Assembly: GCA_015066205.1 (NCBI GenBank)
Contig: SVOV01000003.1
Span: 1 to 64,000 of the forward strand
DNA: 64,000 nt
Direction of reading: 5' to 3'
Source of the DNA: Oscillospiraceae bacterium
GTDB lineage: Bacteria > Bacillota > Clostridia > Oscillospirales > Acutalibacteraceae
The notes under the pieces are model-generated. The model was not told where the DNA came from. It saw nothing but the letters and a program-made list of their open reading frames with translations, and made no database searches. Below are positions 54,645-62,112 of this stretch, piece after piece. Every line of letters begins with the position of its first letter. Position 1 is the first letter of the stretch. The position numbers and the translations under genes are program-made.

Positions 54645-55751
54645 TTATCGATTATGGAAATACTGTTCAATTTCCGCCATTCTGCTTTCTTGCTTTACAC
54701 CGAAGGGGCAGCGGCTTTCACAATGCCCGCACTTGAGGCAGGCATCAGCTTTTACTGATAACTTTGTATAATGGTTTGCGGCAATACTGTCACCTGCAAG
54801 AGCAAGATCATAATACTTATTTACAAGACCGATGTCTATTCCTGCAGGGCAAGGCTGACAATGGTTGCAATAAACGCAAGTGCCTGAAATAGTATCCACT
54901 GTAAATGTGCCGATAGCAGAATAATCCTTTTCTTCATCGCGTGCCGTAAGAAATTTAAGTAATGTATCAAGATGTTCCATCGTCTGCACACCGGGAACAA
55001 CAGTCAGAACCCCCGGACTGTCAATGGCATACTGCAGACATTGTGTATGAGTAAGTGCCACACCGAAGGGGGACTGTTCATCAGACAGAAGCTGCCCTGC
55101 GAAAAACGGCTTCATAACGCTGATGCCGATTCCTTCACATTCACAGCGTTTGAACAAATCGAAGCGTTCCTTTACACTTCCGATACCGTAATCATCACCC
55201 TTCTCAAGGTCATAAGCAGGGTTTATTGAAAACATCATCATATCAACAAGTCCCGTATCAATGATTCTGTTTGAAACACTCGGCGTATGTGAAGAAAATC
55301 CGATATGTCGGACAACACCTTGCTCTTTTAATTCTTTCAGGTAATCGCGAACACCAATTTCACACAGTGTGTTAAAATCTTCATCTTCATCAACACAGTG
55401 TAAAAAACCAAAATCAACATAATCAGTACCGAGAGCCTCAAGCTCCCACAAAAAAGTCTTTTTTATTGTTTCAAAATCACGGCACCAACCGTATTCTCCG
55501 TTTTCATCATATACCGCACCGAAATGTACCTGTAAAAACACTTTGTCACGACAATTACGAATGGCTCTGCCGATAGGAGCATATGATGCACCTGCCGTGC
55601 AAAGATCGAAAAAATTAATTCCGTTGTCTATGGCTTTGCGGATGATTGCTTCAATCTCATCAGGCGGTGTCTTTCCTATACCGCCCATACCAAGACCAAG
55701 TACGCTGTATTTTTCGTTTTCATTTCCGTGAGGAAGCTGTCTGTATTCCAT
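54645..55751 (-). CDS. Aldo/keto reductase with C-terminal ferredoxin-type Fe-S domain
   Basis: 368 residues. An AKR barrel (about 1-270) with LGLGMGGIG, INFFDLCTAGASYAPIG (catalytic Asp and Tyr) and DFGFLHCVDE (His) is joined to a C-terminal domain with two 4Fe-4S motifs, CVYCNHCQPCPAGIDI and CLKCGHCESRCPFG. Such fusions are common in anaerobes; the electron donor and substrate are unknown. The start at 55751 is chosen because AGAGGTG stands just before that ATG. A palindrome overlaps its likely promoter. Confidence 0.88.
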   Translation of the reverse strand: MEYRQLPHGNENEKYSVLGLGMGGIGKTPPDEIEAIIRKAIDNGINFFDLCTAGASYAPIGRAIRNCRDKVFLQVHFGAVYDENGEYGWCRDFETIKKTFLWELEALGTDYVDFGFLHCVDEDEDFNTLCEIGVRDYLKELKEQGVVRHIGFSSHTPSVSNRIIDTGLVDMMMFSINPAYDLEKGDDYGIGSVKERFDLFKRCECEGIGISVMKPFFAGQLLSDEQSPFGVALTHTQCLQYAIDSPGVLTVVPGVQTMEHLDTLLKFLTARDEEKDYSAIGTFTVDTISGTCVYCNHCQPCPAGIDIGLVNKYYDLALAGDSIAANHYTKLSVKADACLKCGHCESRCPFGVKQESRMAEIEQYFHNR

Positions 55752-55780
55752 ATTGCACCTCTGCAATTTCTTATTTATCG

Positions 55781-55818
55781 GTTAGTTGTATTATATTACA
55801 ACTTGACTAACAAAGAAA
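55781..55818 (-). promoter_or_regulatory. Promoter with overlapping palindromic operator of the aldo/keto reductase gene
   Basis: On the minus strand a consensus TATAAT (55795-55790) with a weak TTTCTT 17 bases upstream. The -10 lies inside AGTTGTA-TTATAT-TACAACT (55784-55803), nested within GTTAG...CTAAC (55781-55811). This suits a dimeric repressor blocking RNA polymerase. No regulator gene is adjacent. The rest of the 264-base gap upstream shows nothing recognisable. Confidence 0.55.
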
Positions 55819-56015
55819 CAAAATATTAAAATCACCCACAGTTTAAAAACTACGGATATTTTCGTATCTTGTTATACTGTTCTTAAGTGTACATCTCGTA
55901 TTAAAACAGAGCTTTTTGTTTTATTATCCCCCTCAAGCCCTCGGAGCACCCTTTTTCCTTGTCAGGTGCACAGAAATAAGAATAAAAACTCATTTTGTCA
56001 AATCTGCGTATTTTT

Positions 56016-57149
56016 TTACAGCCAAAAACTTTTCCGTAATTCTTTCTGTTTTTCCACTGCAATAAAGGGGACTGTCATTTCCTCTTCGGTGAGTCCCGCG
56101 TGAATTCCCTTGAAAATACGCTCTTCTCTTTTTAAGAACAAGGACTTATTACCCGTTGCGACAGCAAAAAAGCTTCCTATAAATTCATCGGTCTTTTTAT
56201 TCATAACACCTTTTCCGAAAAGGCCCTCGGAGAATGCCTCTTCTTTTGTAAACAGACGGAAGCTGTCACCTGCAATACGGGTAAATTCTTTTCTGAATTC
56301 ATTTTCCTTCCCGTCCTTTACAAAAAGGCTGAGAGCTCTCGGCTCGACCGACGGAGTTCTTTCAAGCATTGAAGAAAGCTCGGGATAATCCTCGAGATAC
56401 AGATTCTCACCGTCTGTTTGTCCGTGGTCGGCTGTTATTATCACAAGTGTGTTTTTAAGCTTTTTGCAAAGCCTTTCGACTTCCCTGCTAATTTCAAGGA
56501 TCTGTTCGTGCACCTGCTCACTTTTCACTCCGAAATCGTGCATAGCCGTATCAGGCTGATGCCAGTAGGTATAAATATACTTTTCCTTACGCTTTTCGGA
56601 AAGGCGTTTTACAGTCCTACATATATGCTTTACGCTTTTTGAATGAAACTGTGAAAAAGGGGAAACACAGTAGGCACTCCCCTTGCCGTTAATTTCTTCA
56701 ATTCTCGTAAATATGCTTTTCACGGGAATAAAACGATCTGCGACATTGTAGTCTGCGGCTTTTTCCCTGCTTACCTGCTCGGTGTTTCTGAAAACAGCAA
56801 CGGTCTTATCAATTTCCTTGAAATACAGATCCCAGCCAAGCCACGCAGATTCAAGGGGAGAAAGTCCGCTTGTGATACTTGTTGTAGCGGCAACTGTGGT
56901 CGAGGGGAAAACGGAAGAAACGGGGCAAATGAGATTTTTTCTCAGGAAATCATTTTCCCCGAGATGCTCTTCAAGAGCTGAAACGCCAAGTCCGTCAAAG
57001 AGCATAACCACTACATTTTTATAATTTTTTTCAAGAAGCTTATCAAATTCGGGAAGCGTTTCGTGAGGGCAGTCGGACACTCCGAAATGCTTTAACACAG
57101 ATGACGCCACTGACAGAATACTTCTTTCATATTCGGGATATTTTATCAT
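56016..57149 (-). CDS. Alkaline phosphatase-superfamily phosphodiesterase/nucleotide pyrophosphatase
   Basis: 377 residues without signal peptide. Metal and nucleophile positions: VVMLFDGLG (Asp), FPSTTVAAT (Thr nucleophile), WHQPDTAMHDFG (Asp and His), IITADHGQTDG (Asp-His) and GIHAGLTEEE (His). This set matches type I phosphodiesterases/nucleotide pyrophosphatases. The cytosolic location suggests a nucleotide or phosphonate-type substrate; it cannot be named. AAAGGAG precedes ATG. It follows the methyltransferase by five bases. Confidence 0.85.
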   Translation of the reverse strand: MIKYPEYERSILSVASSVLKHFGVSDCPHETLPEFDKLLEKNYKNVVVMLFDGLGVSALEEHLGENDFLRKNLICPVSSVFPSTTVAATTSITSGLSPLESAWLGWDLYFKEIDKTVAVFRNTEQVSREKAADYNVADRFIPVKSIFTRIEEINGKGSAYCVSPFSQFHSKSVKHICRTVKRLSEKRKEKYIYTYWHQPDTAMHDFGVKSEQVHEQILEISREVERLCKKLKNTLVIITADHGQTDGENLYLEDYPELSSMLERTPSVEPRALSLFVKDGKENEFRKEFTRIAGDSFRLFTKEEAFSEGLFGKGVMNKKTDEFIGSFFAVATGNKSLFLKREERIFKGIHAGLTEEEMTVPFIAVEKQKELRKSFWL

Positions 57150-57154
57150 TACAT

Positions 57155-57976
57155 TTACTCCTTTCTAAATATATCAAGCATATGTATTGAAAGACCTGTT
57201 ACATCTTCTCTTTCACAAAGTGATTCAATAAATTTCATATATTCCGAGAATTCTCTGTCACTCAGCTTATCAAGCCTGTCATCATAGAGATATGACAGCA
57301 TATCAACACCCACGAAATGTAGCCTCGTAACATTGAACTGCTTCATAAACCCGTCAATCTCAGGCTTGCGGTATAATTCAAAAACAAGCTCGGGCTTCGA
57401 CAGCCCCTTATAGCTTTCATCAATAAGCCCCTTATCAACAAATTCCAGTATTCTTCCCGTATAAAACAGCTTATAAACAGATGTATCGCTGTTACAGTAT
57501 GAAACGAATATAACGGCTCCCTTTTTTGCGATTCTTATAGCTTCACTCATTGCCTTTATCTTATCTTCATCAGAAAACAGATGATACATCGGACCGAGAA
57601 GCAAAACTACATCAAAGCTTTCATCCGAAAATGCCGACATATCACAGGCGTTTCCCTGATTTATACTGATTTTGTAATCAGGCTTCACCTTTTTCTTCAT
57701 AATTTCAATATTATGAGGCACAAGCTCAACAGCCGTTACATCATACCCCTTTTCACAAAGGGAAATGCTGTATCTTCCCGTAGCAGCTCCTATCTCTATT
57801 ATCTTTGAATCCTCATTAAGATATTTTTCAATATATTTCATAGTGATAAGATATTCGGGACTGCGGCTTCTTTTAAGAAGTCTTCCGTCCTCATCATATC
57901 TGTTATAAAAACCTACTATGGGATTTTCTGCGGCATCAGCCTTTGGTTTTCTTCTGAAAAGATCAGATAATTTCAT
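57155..57976 (-). CDS. Class I SAM-dependent methyltransferase
   Basis: 273 residues. The N-terminal 30 residues are basic; motif I is IIEIGAATGRYSISL (about 71-85), then TAVELVPHN, SFDVVLLLGPMYHLF and GAVIFVSYCNSD. The target is unknown; a small-molecule or rRNA-related target cannot be excluded. GGAGAG precedes ATG. Directly upstream stand a terminator-like hairpin and a 35-codon ORF with a strong promoter, so expression may depend on attenuation. The phosphodiesterase gene follows immediately. Confidence 0.85.
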   Translation of the reverse strand: MKLSDLFRRKPKADAAENPIVGFYNRYDEDGRLLKRSRSPEYLITMKYIEKYLNEDSKIIEIGAATGRYSISLCEKGYDVTAVELVPHNIEIMKKKVKPDYKISINQGNACDMSAFSDESFDVVLLLGPMYHLFSDEDKIKAMSEAIRIAKKGAVIFVSYCNSDTSVYKLFYTGRILEFVDKGLIDESYKGLSKPELVFELYRKPEIDGFMKQFNVTRLHFVGVDMLSYLYDDRLDKLSDREFSEYMKFIESLCEREDVTGLSIHMLDIFRKE

Positions 57977-57990
57977 AAAAATCTCTCCTT

Positions 57991-58035
57991 TAAAAATAAA
58001 TTCGGTGCAGACCTTATAAAAAAAGCCTGCACCGA
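57991..58035 (-). terminator. Terminator/attenuator between the 35-codon ORF and the methyltransferase
   Basis: On the minus strand TCGGTGCAG and CTGCACCGA pair over 9 bases with a 16-base T-rich loop; ATTTATTTTT follows, then the methyltransferase ribosome site. The T-tract is interrupted, so termination may be partial. Confidence 0.75.
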
Positions 58036-58058
58036 TATTTTCTTTCCTAAAAAATATA

Positions 58059-58166
58059 CTATTTCAAAAAAGAGAATAACAGCACAGACCTGCAAGCGGG
58101 CTGATAATCAGCCTGTGCAAGCCACATCATATCATTATTATGCATATTAAAACGATACGAAGCCAT
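58059..58166 (-). CDS. 35-codon ORF, novel small protein or leader peptide
   Basis: The 35-residue product begins MASYRFNMHNNDMMW and ends in a hydrophobic LLFSFLK tail; one Cys. It has AGAGGT six bases before ATG, a near-consensus promoter 26 bases upstream, and an intrinsic terminator 23 bases after its stop. Inside the ORF the mRNA can fold (GGCTGA/TCAGCC, then GCACAG/CTGTGC). Not recognised. Either a small stand-alone protein or a leader controlling the methyltransferase gene. Confidence 0.65.
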   Translation of the reverse strand: MASYRFNMHNNDMMWLAQADYQPACRSVLLFSFLK

Positions 58167-58191
58167 AGTATTACCTCTCTTTATTTTCGTA

Positions 58192-58220
58192 AATATAGCA
58201 TATCGGTTTTTCTTTGTCAA
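58192..58220 (-). promoter_or_regulatory. Strong promoter of the 35-codon ORF
   Basis: On the minus strand consensus TTGACA, a 17-base spacer and TATATT. This predicts a start near 58185 and a leader of only about 20 bases. Confidence 0.85.
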
Positions 58221-58322
58221 GACATAAAAATCTTGATCTGTATAAAAAAATGCATAACAGAATCCCATCAATGGTACTGCATAGGTAATATAATAATAAA
58301 AAAACACTCTCGGGAGGATATT

Positions 58323-59195
58323 ATGATTTTTCTCAAAGCATTCAGCTTACCTACAGAGGACATGGAAATAGACTATTTATCAGTATGCGGTAAATTCAGA
58401 AGGACCTGTTATGATACAAAATACCCTTTCGGAATGTTTTCGGGAAGAGAATTTCCCGAAAGCTTTGAATTCAGCGATATTACGGTTTTCTGCGGCAACA
58501 ACGGAAGCGGAAAAAGCACCGTCCTGAACCTTATTGCCGAAAAACTGAAGCTTAAAAGGGATACCCCCTATAACCGCAGTGAATTCTTTGATGATTATGC
58601 TTCTCTTTGCAGATACAGTCTTCTTGATGACATCTCTCCCGACAGCCGTGTGCTTACAAGCGACGATGTTTTTGAAAGAGTTCTTGACATCAGAAGAATA
58701 AACAACGGCATTGATTCAAAAAGGGAATCAATAATCAATGACTGGGTTGAAAAAAGAAGCGAAAATGCAGACACCCGTCTTCACGGAATCGACGATTATG
58801 AGCGTTGGAAGGGTATAAGAGATGCGAGGAATAAAAACATAAGTCAGTCGCAATATATCCGTTCACGCCTTATGAGAAATGTAACGGAACGATCAAACGG
58901 TGAAAGTGCCTTATCGCTTTTTGTTGATGCCATTCACGATAATGCTCTTTATATTCTCGATGAGCCCGAAAACAGCCTCTCACCGGGAAATCAGCTCGAA
59001 TTGAAATATTTTCTTGAGGACTCTGTAAGGCATCACGGCTGTCAGTTCATAATCTCCACCCACTCCCCTTTTATACTGTCACTTAAGGGAGCAAAAATAT
59101 ATGACATAGACTCCGTCCCCGTAAAAACACTCCCCTGGAAAGAGCTGCCTTGCGTAAAAGTATATAAGGAATTTTTCGATAATAATACATTCTGA
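58323..59195 (+). CDS. Small AAA-family ATPase
   Basis: 290 residues with a single RecF/AAA_21-like nucleotide-binding fold: Walker A TVFCGNNGSGKST (about 57-69), a helical charged middle segment, ALYILDEPENSLSP (signature-like region plus Walker B with catalytic Glu) and IISTHSPFILS. Such proteins are predicted ATP-dependent DNA-associated or defence factors, but the role is unknown. The ATG at 58323 with GGGAGG upstream is the start; the longer frame is antisense to the 35-codon ORF. It is transcribed divergently from that ORF. Confidence 0.82.
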   Translation: MIFLKAFSLPTEDMEIDYLSVCGKFRRTCYDTKYPFGMFSGREFPESFEFSDITVFCGNNGSGKSTVLNLIAEKLKLKRDTPYNRSEFFDDYASLCRYSLLDDISPDSRVLTSDDVFERVLDIRRINNGIDSKRESIINDWVEKRSENADTRLHGIDDYERWKGIRDARNKNISQSQYIRSRLMRNVTERSNGESALSLFVDAIHDNALYILDEPENSLSPGNQLELKYFLEDSVRHHGCQFIISTHSPFILSLKGAKIYDIDSVPVKTLPWKELPCVKVYKEFFDNNTF

Positions 59196-59230
59196 TTACA
59201 GATAAAGCCACCCTTTTTGTTTTTGAATAT

Positions 59231-59704
59231 TTACAGGCACAGAAGACTCTTTATAAACTCAATCTTCTGATTATCCTGCTTTTCTTTTACATTCATTCTG
59301 TAACCGTCTTCTGAAGATTTTATATAGACCTTAAGATACTGCTCCAAGGATAAAAGCATATATTCTGTCCCCGATGAATTGCGGATATTGATGTCACGGA
59401 TATCAATATCCGCAAAATCTTTCAGCCCCTCAACAGAAGCATAGGAATAATCAACACCGTCTTTTCTGAATGTATGCTCGTGTTCATCGGTCAATTCATA
59501 ACCGTTATTCTCCAGAAACGACCTGAATTCCGTCCACCGCTCCCCCGTCACAAACACCTGAGGCACAAGAATATCAATATCATCCGCATTAAATGTTATG
59601 TTTGTTAAAACCTCTAATCCTAACGAGCCATAAAGCAACGGAACGATATTAAATTTATCATTAAGCATTTCTGCATTTTGTAAAAAACAATTAAACTTCG
59701 TCAT
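59231..59704 (-). CDS. Nucleotidyltransferase-fold protein
   Basis: 157 residues. LLYGSLGLEVL followed by ADDIDILVPQ has the G-S and D-x-D pattern of Pol-beta-like nucleotidyltransferases, as in LinA- or AadK-like enzymes, though it is short. Residues 85-110 contain the third acidic site candidate DFADIDIRD. Whether it modifies an antibiotic or another small molecule cannot be told. It follows the P-loop gene by 11 bases in the same operon. Confidence 0.6.
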   Translation of the reverse strand: MTKFNCFLQNAEMLNDKFNIVPLLYGSLGLEVLTNITFNADDIDILVPQVFVTGERWTEFRSFLENNGYELTDEHEHTFRKDGVDYSYASVEGLKDFADIDIRDINIRNSSGTEYMLLSLEQYLKVYIKSSEDGYRMNVKEKQDNQKIEFIKSLLCL

Positions 59705-59715
59705 ATTGCACCCTG

Positions 59716-60267
59716 TTATAAATCAAATCTTTCTTTTATCATTTTAGCAACAACATCCGGTGCCAAGTTTGAGTTATCAATTTTTATATAACTCGGGAAT
59801 GTTATTTCACCATCATAACTTTCTGTACGATATTTTTCATCAGTATCAAGCAAATCCTTCCTTGCAAAATCAAGGTCACGCTTTGATGGTTTATTGTTAA
59901 GTCGGTTTTCGGTTGAGTTTCGCTCTAACCTGATTTCCTGAGTAGCAACAAGTTCAACATAATAAACTTCTGCACCTTGCTCTTTGAACAAATCAGAAAC
60001 ATATTTTATGTAATCCCAATCCCCTTTATGGTCAAGCGCCCATACATAAGTAAATATCATTCCGTAATTGTTGCTCTTTGAAAACTCTTCAAAGAAAACC
60101 TGTCGTAATCTATTGACTGTTTTTCCCTCGTAATATCCGAATATTTCTATTACTGGTTCTATAGTCATATGATTATGGAATAATTTAAGGTCGGTAATTT
60201 TTGCAAGTTCTTGTCCGACAGTCATTTTCCCAACTGCCAAATTACCGAATATTACAACTAATTTCAT
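59716..60267 (-). CDS. P-loop kinase-like protein with GKM Walker A
   Basis: 183 residues. VVIFGNLAVGKMTVGQEL is a Walker A motif in which Met replaces the usual Ser/Thr after Lys. HNHMTIEPVIEIFG and an LID-like RLERNSTENRLNNKPS follow, as in shikimate/gluconate kinase-like NMP kinases. The substrate is unknown. Small stand-alone members of this group occur beside methyltransferase and aminoglycoside-type genes. It lies 18 bases after the second methyltransferase. Confidence 0.65.
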   Translation of the reverse strand: MKLVVIFGNLAVGKMTVGQELAKITDLKLFHNHMTIEPVIEIFGYYEGKTVNRLRQVFFEEFSKSNNYGMIFTYVWALDHKGDWDYIKYVSDLFKEQGAEVYYVELVATQEIRLERNSTENRLNNKPSKRDLDFARKDLLDTDEKYRTESYDGEITFPSYIKIDNSNLAPDVVAKMIKERFDL

Positions 60268-60285
60268 AGTATCAAATCCTTTAAA

Positions 60286-61071
60286 TCAAATTTTTCTTGC
60301 TAACTGTAAATCTATAGTATCATAAATTGTAATCTCTCCGCCGTGTCGGTTAATTGCATCCTCTATCTTTGAAAAGAATTTGTTTCTGATAGTTTCTTCA
60401 ATAGCGATGTGGTCTGAATATGTACCGAGAAGCATTATATATTCCTTAGCAGAGAATGTTCGTGTTCGGTGAAACAATTTATACTGAACATCCGTAAAAC
60501 CATATTTTTCCGCAATTAAAGCTCTGTCGTATGCTTGTTGTTCTGTGTATTCAATAAGCGGTTTGGGTTCTTTATTGTGATATTTACAATAATATTCTGC
60601 ATAGATTCTGTCCATTTCTGCCGTAAGCTTTGGCTTTCCTTTATCACGGAACGGATGATTTGCAAATCGGGCAAACACTCCGCCGTCTTTCAGCATATCA
60701 TAAACCTTTTTATAGCCGATCTCTTCGGTTATCCAATGAAAGGCAGAGGCAGAATAAATTAAGTCATATTCATTGCCCATATCAATATCTTCAAACTTTC
60801 CCGATATGGCAGAAAAACTCGGATATTCTTTGAATTTTTCACGGCAGATTTCACAGAAATTCTCGCCGTAATCAATTGATGTAAGCTTGCAACCTGTTTT
60901 TAAGAAAGGTAATGTTGCCTGACCGCCGCCGATACCGATTTCAACAACACGGCTTGTATCATCAATTGGTTTATATTCAAAAATAGTCTGATACAATTCA
61001 TCAACATATCCGGGACGTAGTTTTTCATAAGCAACAGCCACTGTATCAAATGTCCAATTCAAGCTACTCAT
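60286..61071 (-). CDS. Class I SAM-dependent methyltransferase
   Basis: 261 residues: FDTVAVAYEKLRPGYVDELY, motif I VVEIGIGGGQATLPFL, SIDYGENFCEIC, DLIYSASAFHW and DGGVFARFANHP. This is the methyltransf_11-type group with an N-terminal YEKLRPGY block that is common in uncharacterised Firmicutes proteins. The ATG is preceded directly by the next methyltransferase's stop (one base). Target unknown. Confidence 0.83.
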   Translation of the reverse strand: MSSLNWTFDTVAVAYEKLRPGYVDELYQTIFEYKPIDDTSRVVEIGIGGGQATLPFLKTGCKLTSIDYGENFCEICREKFKEYPSFSAISGKFEDIDMGNEYDLIYSASAFHWITEEIGYKKVYDMLKDGGVFARFANHPFRDKGKPKLTAEMDRIYAEYYCKYHNKEPKPLIEYTEQQAYDRALIAEKYGFTDVQYKLFHRTRTFSAKEYIMLLGTYSDHIAIEETIRNKFFSKIEDAINRHGGEITIYDTIDLQLARKI

Positions 61072-61072
61072 T

Positions 61073-61816
61073 TTATACCTTTCTTGCTTTTACAATTAAA
61101 AAGTTGGGTTTTATGTATTCCTTAACTATTGTAGGAAGCTTTTCAACTGCCCATTCTTCGGGAACTGGCTCACAAATTTCATCAATCACAAATCCTGCTT
61201 TTGCAAGGGCGTTTATAACATTACTGAATGTTCGATGATATTTTATAACACCGTCAACATACCAATGAACTTTTCTTTCTCCGGGCTCATTGTAATTTGA
61301 GAATGTATAAGAAACTCTTTTGCCTTTTAAATTCTTATTAAAATGACCGTTGCCGTCAATAGTAGCAGTTATAATGGGATGTTCCTGTGAAAATAACAGT
61401 TGTCCACCATTATTCAAAACTGAATACATTTCTTTTGCAAAAGCATCAAAATCTTTGACATAATGAAAAGCAAGTGAGCTGTAAATAAAATCGAACTTTT
61501 TACCGAGCATCGCTATATCTGTCATACTCATATTTACATATTCAATTTTCTCATCAGCTGATTCAGTCTTTGCGACAGCAAGCATTTTTTCGGATATATC
61601 AACACCGACAACACTTTTTGCACCGCGACGGACAAAATCAATACAGTTGTGTCCGTAGCCGCAACCGAGGTCGAGAACATCTTTTTCCGTTAAATCGGGC
61701 AGCATCTTTGCCATAGCAGGCTGTTCAAGCAGATCATTATAATTTGTTTCACCTGCCCGCAGTGCTTTGTAACCCTCAAAAAATGTTTCATTATCATAGA
61801 TATTCTGGTTGCTCAC
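61073..61816 (-). CDS. Class I SAM-dependent methyltransferase, first gene of the attenuated operon
   Basis: 247 residues from a GTG start (reads MSNQNIYDNETFF). Motif I VLDLGCGYGHNCIDF, VGVDISEKML, DFIYSSLAFHYV and GGQLLFSQEHP are clear. GAGGAG lies nine bases before the GTG at 61816; the longer frame (to 61846) runs back into the attenuator stem. It heads methyltransferase-methyltransferase-kinase-nucleotidyltransferase. The leader (18-codon ORF plus terminator) suggests control by translation, as seen for some antibiotic-resistance genes. Confidence 0.83.
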   Translation of the reverse strand: MSNQNIYDNETFFEGYKALRAGETNYNDLLEQPAMAKMLPDLTEKDVLDLGCGYGHNCIDFVRRGAKSVVGVDISEKMLAVAKTESADEKIEYVNMSMTDIAMLGKKFDFIYSSLAFHYVKDFDAFAKEMYSVLNNGGQLLFSQEHPIITATIDGNGHFNKNLKGKRVSYTFSNYNEPGERKVHWYVDGVIKYHRTFSNVINALAKAGFVIDEICEPVPEEWAVEKLPTIVKEYIKPNFLIVKARKV

Positions 61817-61828
61817 ATAACCCAACTC

Positions 61829-61870
61829 CTCAAAAAATTCAGGCACCTCCGAAAAATGCGGAGATGCCTG
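61829..61870 (-). terminator. Attenuator hairpin upstream of the methyltransferase operon
   Basis: On the minus strand CAGGCATCTCCG and CGGAGGTGCCTG pair over 12 bases (one G-U) around CATTTTT, and AATTTTTTG follows, directly before the GAGGAG ribosome site of the methyltransferase. Its 5' arm (GGC-A-TCTCC) can also pair with GGAGAGCC inside the leader ORF (61920-61913), giving a competing antiterminator. Confidence 0.85.
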
Positions 61871-61891
61871 TAAGTTCAGAAAGATACTATA

Positions 61892-61948
61892 TCAATCGCA
61901 AACGGACAAAACGGCTCTCCTGTTTCGGATGTTGAGATACTTCTTCAT
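61892..61948 (-). CDS. 18-codon leader ORF of the methyltransferase operon
   Basis: Encodes MKKYLNIRNRRAVLSVCD. AGGTGG stands about six bases before ATG and a promoter 30 bases upstream. The stop is 21 bases before the attenuator stem. The Arg codons (AGG AGA) lie in the segment that can pair with the terminator arm, so ribosome position on this ORF could decide termination. Probably a regulatory leader rather than a functional peptide. Confidence 0.75.
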   Translation of the reverse strand: MKKYLNIRNRRAVLSVCD

Positions 61949-61980
61949 TTTGTCCACCTGCCTTTCAATTTTTTTACTTA

Positions 61981-62009
61981 ATTTTAATACTATTTCTGAT
62001 GCTTGTCAA
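61981..62009 (-). promoter_or_regulatory. Promoter of the leader/methyltransferase operon
   Basis: On the minus strand consensus TTGACA, a 17-base spacer and TAAAAT. Confidence 0.8.
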
Positions 62010-62058
62010 TATTCTGAAAACATAAGTGCAAAAGTGTTGAGTTTAAGTGCAGAAATTA

Positions 62059-62094
62059 ACAAAAAAAGGAAGACCGGTTTTTACAGTCTTCCTT
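62059..62094 (-). terminator. Intrinsic terminator after dnaJ
   Basis: On the minus strand AAGGAAGAC and GTCTTCCTT pair around an 11-base loop, followed by TTTTTG. Confidence 0.88.
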
Positions 62095-62112
62095 TATATT
62101 TCGGTCATCCGA

